A stretch of 64,000 bases of DNA from an uncultured Eubacterium sp. (GTDB lineage: Bacteria; Bacillota; Clostridia; Lachnospirales; Lachnospiraceae), in NCBI GenBank assembly GCA_910584065.1, contig CAJTZN010000013.1, forward strand, positions 4,142 through 68,141. The letters are read 5' to 3'. Both the position numbers and the translations under genes were made by a program. Positions 8,284-15,525 of the stretch are shown here, in pieces (the stretch's first letter is position 1; every line of letters starts with the position of its first letter). The notes beneath the pieces were generated by a model that did not search any database, was not told the DNA's origin, and worked only from the letters and a program-made list of their open reading frames with translations.

Positions 8284-8913
8284 ATGGAAGATATACTATA
8301 TGTGAAAGTGGAGCAGAATATTCCGGTCACAAAGCGCGAATTAACGCTGAAGGACGTTGCCACCCTGTACAGCGTCAATAAATCCATGGTGCAGAAACTG
8401 GAAAAGGAACCGTTTTACACGATTCCGAAGGACGGACAGAAACTTACGATGTTCACGATCACAAAAGTGTACGAGACCATTCATAAACGTTATCCGCAGA
8501 TCACGATCGAAAATCTGGGGGAACTTGATTTTATCGTGGAATATGAGGAGGGAAAGAAACCTTCGAAAGCGTGGGAATACGTGAAAGTGGTGCTCGTCAC
8601 GGCGGTTGTGTTTTTCGGAGCGGCCTTTACAATCATGACGTTCAATGAAGATGTCAATGTATCCGGAGTGTTCGAGAAAATTTATCAGATTGTGACGGGC
8701 GGGGTCAAAACGGGAGGCGGTATTCTGGAAATATCGTACGCCATCGGTATGCCGATCGGGATCATCGTGTTCTACAACCATTTCAAGAGACGGGATATCA
8801 AAAATGACCCGACGCCGATCCAGATCGAGATGAGGTCGTACGAGGAACAGATGAATAAGGCGATGCTGAAATCGTCCGCGAGGGAGGGAAAGACGATTGA
8901 CGTTAATGAATAA
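8284..8913 (+). CDS. spoVAA: Stage V sporulation protein AA
   Basis: 209 residues from the ATG at 8284 (ATGGAGGAACTCAG upstream; two earlier in-frame starts lack a site). A soluble N-terminal part (about 1-95: VYVKVEQN-like strands, LTLKDVATLYS, helix to KRYP) is followed by two membrane helices (about 100-120 and 145-160) and a charged tail. Order and size match SpoVAA, part of the SpoVA system of the inner spore membrane that handles dipicolinic acid. Its 3' end overlaps spoVAB by 17 bases. Confidence 0.85.
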   Translation: MEDILYVKVEQNIPVTKRELTLKDVATLYSVNKSMVQKLEKEPFYTIPKDGQKLTMFTITKVYETIHKRYPQITIENLGELDFIVEYEEGKKPSKAWEYVKVVLVTAVVFFGAAFTIMTFNEDVNVSGVFEKIYQIVTGGVKTGGGILEISYAIGMPIGIIVFYNHFKRRDIKNDPTPIQIEMRSYEEQMNKAMLKSSAREGKTIDVNE

Positions 8914-9310
8914 TATCGTGCTGTGTTTTCTGGGGCTGAGTTTCGGGATGACGGTTTCGGCCGGAGTTTTCGCTTTTATCACGATGCTGGACATCATTCC
9001 CCGGCTGGCGCAGCGGACGGGGACGGCGGCGCATCTGTACGGGTATGAGGTGGCGATCATCCTCGGAGGAACAGCCGGAAATATCGCGATCCTGTTTGCA
9101 AAGCATCTGCCGGTCATGCAGATCGGTATGGGTGTGTTCGGGCTGTGTGCCGGTGTTTTCGTCGGCTGCCTGTCAATGGCGCTGGCCGAGAGCCTGCGCG
9201 TGATCCCGATTTTTGTGCACCGCCTGAAAATGCGGCAGGGACTTCCGGTCATACTGCTCGCCTTTGCGGCGGGAAAGCTGATTGGAACGATCATTCAATA
9301 CTTTTTTTAG
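8897..9310 (+). CDS. spoVAB: Stage V sporulation protein AB
   Basis: 137 residues, almost entirely hydrophobic with four helices, as expected for SpoVAB. I take the TTG at 8897 as start because GGGAGGG lies 8 bases before it; the alternative ATG at 8906 is too far from that site. Overlap with spoVAA suggests coupling. Motifs such as TMLDIIPRLAQRT after the first helix and the C-terminal AGKLIGTIIQ fit the family. Confidence 0.85.
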   Translation: MTLMNNIVLCFLGLSFGMTVSAGVFAFITMLDIIPRLAQRTGTAAHLYGYEVAIILGGTAGNIAILFAKHLPVMQIGMGVFGLCAGVFVGCLSMALAESLRVIPIFVHRLKMRQGLPVILLAFAAGKLIGTIIQYFF

Positions 9311-9342
9311 CAACGATGCGCAAAAAACGTGCGCGAATGGAG
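9311..9342 (+). repeat. Stem-forming element copy C
   Basis: ATGCGCAAAAAACGTGCGCG followed by AATGGAGG. It pairs GCGC with GCGC and ends in the spoVAC ribosome site. It resembles copy B in front of asd almost base for base; see 13847-13900. Confidence 0.5.
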
Positions 9343-9349
9343 GTAGACT

Positions 9350-9850
9350 ATGAATAGTCAGAAAACGGACATCAATGAAGTGATCTATGAAAGTGCGCAG
9401 GAGGAAAGGAACAATAAGTACAATGATTACGTCGATGAAAATACGCCCAAAGTCAGCTGGATGATGAACCTGTGCAAGGCATTTCTCGTCGGGGGGATCA
9501 TCTGTGTGCTCGGACAGGCCCTGATCAGCCTGTATATGTATCTGGGACTCGACAAGGAGACGGCAGCCCTGTATAATACATTGTCCCTTATTTTGTTAAG
9601 CGTGCTGCTGACGGGCATGAATATTTATCCAAAGATCGCGAATTTCGCTGGCGCGGGAACGCTCGTTCCGATCACCGGGTTTGCAAACAGCGTGGCAGCG
9701 CCGGCGATCGAGTTTAAAAAAGAGGGCTGGGTGTTCGGCGTCGGGTGTAAGATTTTCACGATCGCCGGGCCGGTCATTTTATACGGCGTGGTGACGAGCT
9801 GGCTGCTGGGACTCATTTACTGGATTGGAAAATGGCTGGGATGGTTTTAA
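9350..9850 (+). CDS. spoVAC: Stage V sporulation protein AC
   Basis: 166 residues, ATG at 9350 after ATGGAGGTAGACT. Four to five membrane helices with the SpoVAC/SpoVAEb features: VSWMMNLCKAFLVGG at the first helix, FAGAGTLVPITGFANS in the middle, and EFKKEGWVFGVG. SpoVAC is a mechanosensitive-type channel component of the inner spore membrane. Usually spoVAD and spoVAE follow directly; here the next gene is an unrelated surface protein, and spoVAD/spoVAE are not found anywhere in the window. Confidence 0.9.
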   Translation: MNSQKTDINEVIYESAQEERNNKYNDYVDENTPKVSWMMNLCKAFLVGGIICVLGQALISLYMYLGLDKETAALYNTLSLILLSVLLTGMNIYPKIANFAGAGTLVPITGFANSVAAPAIEFKKEGWVFGVGCKIFTIAGPVILYGVVTSWLLGLIYWIGKWLGWF

Positions 9851-9973
9851 AAGTATAAATTTTTTGCGCCGGTCTGCCGATATAATATCTATAGTATGTA
9901 GAAAATGCTATGGGGAAGGAACCCCATGATCCGGAAAATAGATATTATTTATGGAGGAAAGGCTGGGAAGCAT

Positions 9974-12900
9974 ATGGAAAAGATCATCAGGAAAAAGATT
10001 CATGTTATAGCCGGACTGTCCCTGATCGCAGCGGGGCTGGCAGCTGGAGCCGCCCGCGGCGGGGAAATCCAGGCGAAAAAGAAAGTGATGCCGAAGAAAA
10101 TCCGGATATCGGGTACGGAGGAGTCCTCGACGTTCAGCATGTCCATCGGCGATTCGAAGAGGATCGGGTATTCCGTTAGTCCGTCGAAAGCGGCGAATAA
10201 AAAAGTGACATTTTCTTCTTCCAATAAAAAAGTGGCGAAAGTTTCCGCGAAAGGGATCATAAAAGGACTGAAGGAAGGAAAGGTAACCGTTACGATCCGC
10301 TCAAAGGCGAAAAAGTCAGTGAAAGCGAAAGTGAAAGTGCGCGTGGAGAAAAAGGCTGTGCCTGCCAGTACGGCCGATACGGTTTCCTACGCCGCGCCGC
10401 CACTTCTGTTTGCGGCGGGGGATCCTATTTTAGAGCCGTTTCCTTCTGCCGCGCCGAAACCGGGTGACATACTCGCGTCCGTGGGTACGGGGGCGACGGG
10501 GTTGTCTCTGGTGGACGAAGAAGGAAATCCGATCGACGAAGGCGGTATCGTGGAGATCGCTGCCGGTGAGAGTATGCGGCTGCAGGCGGTGCTCACTCCT
10601 GTGACGGCGACAGATAAAGTGACATGGGCTAATAATTTTCTGGGGGGGATCAATGTATTCCAGAACGGACTGGTGCTGGTGACGGAAGATACGCCGGTCG
10701 GAACGACTGCGAAGATCACGGCGTCCTGCCGCGGATTGAAGGCGTCCTGCCAGATCACGGTCGTAAACGGGCCGTGCGAGCACGAGTGGGGGGACTGGCT
10801 CGTCACGTCAGAACCCACCTGTGTCATGGAAGGTATTGAAACATCTACCTGCAGCAAGTGCAGTAAAAATAGGGAGAGACCGGTAGCGGCGCTGGGGCAC
10901 AATTACCAGAAAAAGACGCCGGCGGTCAAGGAACCGACGTGTACGGAAGTAGGAGAGGTGGAATATGAGTGCGACCGCGCGGGCTGCGGCGCGACGAAGC
11001 GGGAGATCGTGAAGGCAAACGGACACACATGGTCCGTGCCCGGTGAAGTGATAGAAGAGCCGACCTGCTCGAGAAAAGGAAAGATGAAGTATACGTGTAC
11101 AGTGGAAGGGTGTGACGGTGAGAAGACGGAGCCGATCGATCCTCTCGGACATACGTGGGATGAAGGTGAGATCACGAAAAGTCCTACCTGTGTATCAACC
11201 GGAGTGAAAGTGTACCACTGCACCGTAGACGGCTGCGCCGGGACGAAAACGGAAAATATCGAGGCGACCGGCCATACATGGAACTATGGAGAGGTTACGG
11301 CTGAGCCGACGTGTGTTCTCGGAGGAAAACGTATTTCCGTGTGCCTGACATGTTCGTCAAAGAGAACGGTGACGATACCGGCGACCGGCCACGATTGGGA
11401 AGTGAAGATCGTGGAATCGACGTGTACCGAGCGCGGAACTGAGACATCTACGTGTAAGATCTGTAAGGAAGTGCGGACAAAGACACTGGCACTGAAAGAT
11501 CACGAGCTTGAAGACGATTACCGCGTGGATCTCCCCGCATCTTGTACGGAAGTCGGAAAGAAATCGAAACACTGTAAGAACTGTACATACCGTACAGATA
11601 TACGCAATATCCCGTCGCTGGGGCATTTATACCACGACGGTTCGGATGGCGGCGCGGACGAAGGGGTGATCGACCCCAAACCGACCTGCGTGATGCCCGG
11701 TTTGAAAACATATACATGCCAGCGTGTGCTTTTGGATACGGATGGAAAAGAACTTGTCGGCACAGATGGCAAGCCGCTTCTCTGCGGCAAGAAAAAAACG
11801 TTGCTGGAACCGTCCCTGGGCCATGACTGGACGAAGGGCGCCGACGGAAAAGAGGCTTATACAGAAGACGAGGCGCCGACTTGTACGAAGAACGGTATGA
11901 AATCCGTGCACTGTGAGAGGGACGGCTGCAGGGCGACAAAAAATGAGAGTTCGATCCCGCCTCTTGGGCATGACTGGGATGAAGATACGGCGGTGATCGA
12001 AGAGCCGTCGTGTACGGAAGAGGGAACGAAGACTACGACCTGTAAGAGAGAGCTTACCGGAGCGGACGGGGTGAAGTATACATGCGGCACAAAAAAGCTT
12101 GACATCCTCGCGCCGACCGGACATAAATTTGATACGGCATGGACGACGGATCTGGAGCCGAAATGTGCCGAGCCGGGCCGGAAGTCCAAACATTGTCTGA
12201 ACAAGCGGAAGAAGGCGGACGGCACGGAGGAAACCTGTGCCACCCAGAGTGAAATTACGATGATCCAGCCGAAAGGGCACACGTGGGGCGCGTGGAGTAC
12301 GACGGCGGCTGCTTCGCATGGTAAAGCGGGACAGCAGAAGCGGACGTGCGGCGTCTGTGCAGATGTTCAGAACCGTACGGTGGCGGACGGGCATCATTAT
12401 GACGACAGCGGAAAATGTTCCGGCTGTTCGGAGAAACTCTCAACTGTGAAAACGACCTGTGATGATTGGGAGTATATGCTGAATGAAACAGAAGGCACCG
12501 TTTTATTGAAAAAATATATCGGCACAAAAGAAAATATATTGATTCCGGCAAAGATGAAAGTGAAACGGGATGACGGGACGATGACAGGCGATATGTCCTG
12601 CAAATTTGCCGGCGGATATGAGAGGCGCACAAAGTCCGGGGTATTCGCTTCCAATAAAAAGTGTAAGGTAAAAGCGGTCAGTTTTGAAGATGATGTTCAG
12701 ATCACCGATATGGAAAATATGTTTTACGGCTGCACGGATCTGGTCGCAGTGCTCCATATACCGGGAAAAGTGACGAATATGCTGGGAACGTTTAAAGATT
12801 GTACGTCCTTGCTCTCCGTTGGTTCCCTGCCGAAAGACATTACGGAGCTGCCGGAGACGTTTGACGGCTGCACGAGCCTGGTGACAGCGCCGACGCTGCC

Positions 12901-13330
12901 GGAAAAGGTGACGAGTCTGTACGGAACCTTTAAAGGATGTACGTCTCTGGCGGCGGCGCCGGATCTGAAAAACCTGAAGGAGTTGAAAAATCTGAGCTTT
13001 ACGTTCAGTGGATGTACGAATCTCAGTCAGGCACCCGCTCTTCCGGCCACGCTGACGGAAATGACGGATACATTCCGCGGCACATCGCTGTTCGAAGTGC
13101 CGGAAGATATACCCGAGGGCGTGAAAAAGCTGACGACGACATTTTACGGCTGCAGCGGGTTGGAATTTGTCAAGGATTCCGCTTTTGAGAATCTGCCGAA
13201 GTCATTGGAGGTCATGGAATATACGTTCAAGCGCTGTGAGAATCTGACTTACGCGCCGCCGATCCCGAAAACGGTCGGCATTCAGGTGGATGTATTTGAA
13301 GAGTGTGACAAGAAAGTGGAAGCGCCGTGA
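9974..13330 (+). CDS. Large secreted surface protein: BIG2-like, Cys/His repeats, BspA-like LRR
   Basis: About 1118 residues from the ATG at 9974, whose product has a good signal peptide (KKIHVIAGLSLIAAGLAAGA); an ATG at 9926 with a closer GGAAGGA site is the alternative start. Order: a BIG2-like domain (about 35-125, VSAKGIIKGLKEGKVTVTI), a second Ig-like domain (about 165-260), then 12 tandem repeats of 37-66 residues (about 267-820) of the form GH-x-W...PTC-x4-G...C-x2-C or C-x4-GC, and finally DUF285/BspA-type leucine-rich repeats (FKGCTSL, FYGCTDL, FSGCTNL). No wall anchor (LPxTG) or S-layer domain is seen. Paired Cys with conserved His hints at metal binding or disulfides. A role in adhesion is typical of BspA proteins but unproven here. 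Confidence 0.85.
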   Translation: MEKIIRKKIHVIAGLSLIAAGLAAGAARGGEIQAKKKVMPKKIRISGTEESSTFSMSIGDSKRIGYSVSPSKAANKKVTFSSSNKKVAKVSAKGIIKGLKEGKVTVTIRSKAKKSVKAKVKVRVEKKAVPASTADTVSYAAPPLLFAAGDPILEPFPSAAPKPGDILASVGTGATGLSLVDEEGNPIDEGGIVEIAAGESMRLQAVLTPVTATDKVTWANNFLGGINVFQNGLVLVTEDTPVGTTAKITASCRGLKASCQITVVNGPCEHEWGDWLVTSEPTCVMEGIETSTCSKCSKNRERPVAALGHNYQKKTPAVKEPTCTEVGEVEYECDRAGCGATKREIVKANGHTWSVPGEVIEEPTCSRKGKMKYTCTVEGCDGEKTEPIDPLGHTWDEGEITKSPTCVSTGVKVYHCTVDGCAGTKTENIEATGHTWNYGEVTAEPTCVLGGKRISVCLTCSSKRTVTIPATGHDWEVKIVESTCTERGTETSTCKICKEVRTKTLALKDHELEDDYRVDLPASCTEVGKKSKHCKNCTYRTDIRNIPSLGHLYHDGSDGGADEGVIDPKPTCVMPGLKTYTCQRVLLDTDGKELVGTDGKPLLCGKKKTLLEPSLGHDWTKGADGKEAYTEDEAPTCTKNGMKSVHCERDGCRATKNESSIPPLGHDWDEDTAVIEEPSCTEEGTKTTTCKRELTGADGVKYTCGTKKLDILAPTGHKFDTAWTTDLEPKCAEPGRKSKHCLNKRKKADGTEETCATQSEITMIQPKGHTWGAWSTTAAASHGKAGQQKRTCGVCADVQNRTVADGHHYDDSGKCSGCSEKLSTVKTTCDDWEYMLNETEGTVLLKKYIGTKENILIPAKMKVKRDDGTMTGDMSCKFAGGYERRTKSGVFASNKKCKVKAVSFEDDVQITDMENMFYGCTDLVAVLHIPGKVTNMLGTFKDCTSLLSVGSLPKDITELPETFDGCTSLVTAPTLPEKVTSLYGTFKGCTSLAAAPDLKNLKELKNLSFTFSGCTNLSQAPALPATLTEMTDTFRGTSLFEVPEDIPEGVKKLTTTFYGCSGLEFVKDSAFENLPKSLEVMEYTFKRCENLTYAPPIPKTVGIQVDVFEECDKKVEAP

Positions 13331-13341
13331 CAAGAAGAATA

Positions 13342-13392
13342 GAAACCGGCCGTATCAGCAAAGAGAAGATTGCTGATACGGCCGGTTTCTTT
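13342..13392 (+). terminator. Strong terminator after the surface protein gene
   Basis: A perfect 20-bp stem (13342-13361 with 13370-13389) and an 8-base loop, followed by TTTGGTT. It may also slow transcripts arriving from the opposite strand (cold-shock gene). Confidence 0.85.
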
Positions 13393-13462
13393 GGTTACAA
13401 CCATTTTGTAATGTTTAACTTTTATATATTTTTTATATAAGAAATTAGTCCATTAAATCCGA

Positions 13463-13660
13463 TCATAACTTGGTTACATTTGCTGCCTGTGGGCCTTTCT
13501 CGCCATTAACAACTTCGAATTCAACTTCATCGCCTTCGTCCAAAACTTTGAAGCCATCCATCTGCAAAGCCGAGAAATGTACAAATACGTCATTTCCTGT
13601 TTCGTCAGAAATAAAACCGAATCCTTTTTTGGCGTTAAACCATTTTACTGTACCTTTCAT
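13463..13660 (-). CDS. Cold shock protein (CspA family)
   Basis: 65 residues from the ATG at 13660 (TAGGAGGCAGAAC upstream on the minus strand); the longer frame to 13720 runs into the promoter. Binds single-stranded RNA and DNA as an RNA chaperone. Motifs MKGTVKWFNAKKGFGFI (RNP1) and DVFVHFSA (RNP2) are complete. Single-gene unit with its own promoter and a leader of only about 30 bases, shorter than the long cold-responsive leaders of enteric cspA, so cold control by a leader thermosensor is unlikely. Confidence 0.95.
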   Translation of the reverse strand: MKGTVKWFNAKKGFGFISDETGNDVFVHFSALQMDGFKVLDEGDEVEFEVVNGEKGPQAANVTKL

Positions 13661-13698
13661 GTTCTGCCTCCTAAAACTAAAATAATTGATACAAATAA

Positions 13699-13727
13699 AC
13701 AATAACACAAATATATCCAAAAGTCAA
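13699..13727 (-). promoter_or_regulatory. Sigma-A promoter of the cold shock gene
   Basis: Minus strand TTGACT (13722-13727), 17 bases, TATTGT (13699-13704), about 38 bases before the start codon. Confidence 0.75.
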
Positions 13728-13743
13728 AGGGTTTTTTAAAAGC

Positions 13744-13772
13744 TTGAAATTTGTTTCAAAATGTAGTATCAT
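13744..13772 (+). promoter_or_regulatory. Sigma-A promoter of asd with palindrome over -35
   Basis: TTGAAA (13744-13749), 17 bases, TATCAT (13767-13772). The -35 box is the left arm of the palindrome TTGAAA-TTTG-TTTCAA (13744-13759), a possible operator. Confidence 0.6.
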
Positions 13773-13815
13773 TAAAAATGATTATGTGTACGAGAGAGCG
13801 AAGAAATGGAGGCAA

Positions 13816-13839
13816 GAGTGAAAAATCAATTTTTCACTC
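13816..13839 (+). promoter_or_regulatory. Perfect hairpin in asd leader
   Basis: GAGTGAAAAA, loop TCAA, TTTTTCACTC: a 10-bp stem in the 130-base asd leader, inside a 35-codon upstream frame. No terminator T-run follows. Confidence 0.5.
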
Positions 13840-13846
13840 AGGAAGT

Positions 13847-13900
13847 TTGTGCGCACACGCTCAAACTTCTTTATGCACAAAAGGCGTGTGCGAATGGAGG
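13847..13900 (+). repeat. Stem-forming element copy B, ends in asd ribosome site
   Basis: Contains CACGCTCAAACTT then ATGCACAAAAGGCGTGTGCG and AATGGAGG. The stem is GCAC with GTGC, whereas copies A and C have GCGC with GCGC, so the pairing is kept by paired changes. It matches copy A over about 50 bases. Confidence 0.5.
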
Positions 13901-13905
13901 TAAGT

Positions 13906-14994
13906 ATGAGTGATAAATTAAAAGTAGGTATCCTTGGCGGCACGGGGATGGTGGGACAGAGATTTGCGTCCCTGCTGGAAAACCACCCCTGGTTTGAGGT
14001 GACGGCGATCGCAGCAAGTCCGCGCAGCGCCGGAAAAACTTATGAGGAGGCGGTCGGCGGCCGTTGGAAGATGCAGACCCCGATGCCGGAAGCAGTAAAA
14101 AAGATCATTGTGAAAAATGTAAATGACATTGAAGAAGTGAGCAGCGCCGTTGATTTTGTATTTAGCGCCGTGGATATGACGAAAGAAGAGATCCGCGATA
14201 TAGAGGAGGCGTACGCCAGGGCAGAAGTGCCGGTTGTATCGAATAACAGCGCGCACCGGTGGACGCCGGATGTGCCGATGGTCGTGCCGGAGATCAACCC
14301 GGAGCATTTGGAAGTGATCGAGAGCCAGAAAAAGCGTCTGGGCACGAAAAACGGGTTTATCGTGGTGAAGCCGAACTGTTCGATCCAGAGTTATACGCCC
14401 GCGCTGACGGCTTGGAAAAAATTTGAGCCGACGCTCGTCGTGGCGACGACGTACCAGGCGATTTCCGGAGCGGGAAAGACATTTAAAGACTGGCCGGAAA
14501 TGGAACATAACATCATTCCCTATATCGGGGGCGAGGAAGAGAAGAGCGAGCAGGAACCGCTGCGCATTTTTGGTAAAGTCGTGGACGGGAAGATCGAGAA
14601 AGCGCAGTCGCCGCTGATCACATGCCAGTGTATCCGTGTGCCGGTTCTGGACGGACACACAGCCGCCGTTTTTGTGAATTTCGCGAAAAAACCGACGAAA
14701 GACGAACTGATACAGGCGTTGACAGAATTTCGCGGACTGCCGCAGGAGCTGGAACTTCCGAATGCACCGAAGCAGTTCATCCAGTATCTTGAGGACGATG
14801 ACCGTCCGCAGGTGGCGCTGGACGTCAACTTTGAAAATGGTTTTGGCGTGAGCATCGGACGTCTCCGCGAGGACGCTTATTTTGACTGGAAATTTGTGGG
14901 ATTATCCCACAATACTGTGCGCGGCGCGGCAGGCGGAGCTGTTCTGACCGCGGAGCTGTTGAAAGCGCAGGGATTTATCGCAAGCCGGCAGTGA
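13906..14994 (+). CDS. asd: Aspartate-semialdehyde dehydrogenase (archaeal/fungal-type)
   Basis: 362 residues from the ATG at 13906 (TGGAGGTAAGT upstream). Reduces aspartyl phosphate to the semialdehyde for lysine, diaminopimelate, threonine and methionine. NADP-binding loop GILGGTGMVGQRF (8-20), catalytic Cys158 in VKPNCSIQ, and the C-terminal RLREDAYFDWKFVGLSHN with the active-site region. The PNCS context and the length mark the archaeal/fungal-like branch, not the classical proteobacterial one. It heads a run of rightward genes reaching the pyr cluster. The leader is unusual: promoter palindrome, hairpin, upstream 35-codon frame overlapping the start, and repeat copy B. Confidence 0.95.
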   Translation: MSDKLKVGILGGTGMVGQRFASLLENHPWFEVTAIAASPRSAGKTYEEAVGGRWKMQTPMPEAVKKIIVKNVNDIEEVSSAVDFVFSAVDMTKEEIRDIEEAYARAEVPVVSNNSAHRWTPDVPMVVPEINPEHLEVIESQKKRLGTKNGFIVVKPNCSIQSYTPALTAWKKFEPTLVVATTYQAISGAGKTFKDWPEMEHNIIPYIGGEEEKSEQEPLRIFGKVVDGKIEKAQSPLITCQCIRVPVLDGHTAAVFVNFAKKPTKDELIQALTEFRGLPQELELPNAPKQFIQYLEDDDRPQVALDVNFENGFGVSIGRLREDAYFDWKFVGLSHNTVRGAAGGAVLTAELLKAQGFIASRQ

Positions 14995-15069
14995 AAATGT
15001 AAAGGGATGACGAAGACATTGTAGATGTCCAATACATCTCTGGCATTATAAAAGGAAAGAGGTATCGAC

Positions 15070-15525
15070 ATGGATAAGTATCGCATACTGGTGAAAGGAA
15101 TCGTAAAATGTAATGAAAAGTACCTTGTCGTGGAAAAATGGTACGACGACCGGATTTTTGAACCGTATCAGTGGGAATTTATCGACGGTGTAATGGCATT
15201 TTCAGAAACGCCGGAAAAGGCGGTGCAGCGGATCGTCGAAGAGAAGACCGGCCTGCCTGTTCAGGTTGACAAACCTGTCTATACGTGGGGATTTACGGCA
15301 GGAGAGGTGTGCAGCGTCGGCATTGCGTTTGAATGTCTGGCCCAGGTGCAGACTGTGGTGCTGTCCGAGGATCTCAACGACAGCAAGTGGGTTTCCAAAG
15401 AGGAACTTTCGGAGGTTATTACGAATAAAGCGGTGCGTGAGGATATCGAGCGCGCAGGGCTGACGAGTAGTTTTGATCTCAATGAATTTGGAGAGGTGGA
15501 TCTGTTCATTGAACCTATGGATTAA
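15070..15525 (+). CDS. Nudix-like protein with altered Nudix box
   Basis: 151 residues, ATG at 15070 after AAAGAGGTATCGAC. The fold pattern (ILVKGIVKCNEKYLVVEKW, then the box region at 40-62 starting GVMAFSETPEKAVQRI) is that of Nudix pyrophosphohydrolases. The box differs from GX5EX7REUXEEXGU: the RE pair reads RI, and the second of the EE pair is Lys, so two of the metal-binding glutamates are missing. It may be a binding or regulatory protein rather than a hydrolase. It lies between asd and pyrC and its last 17 bases overlap the likely pyrC start, which ties it to pyrimidine synthesis. Confidence 0.8.
   Translation: MDKYRILVKGIVKCNEKYLVVEKWYDDRIFEPYQWEFIDGVMAFSETPEKAVQRIVEEKTGLPVQVDKPVYTWGFTAGEVCSVGIAFECLAQVQTVVLSEDLNDSKWVSKEELSEVITNKAVREDIERAGLTSSFDLNEFGEVDLFIEPMD

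Noticed and set aside
10387..12632. Long minus-strand frames across the surface protein gene
   Set aside because: They are shadows of the repeat-rich plus-strand gene, lack ribosome sites and have Cys/Arg/Ser-heavy composition.
13773..13905. Lysine riboswitch in the asd leader
   Set aside because: The leader is only about 130 bases and lacks the conserved lysine-riboswitch segments.
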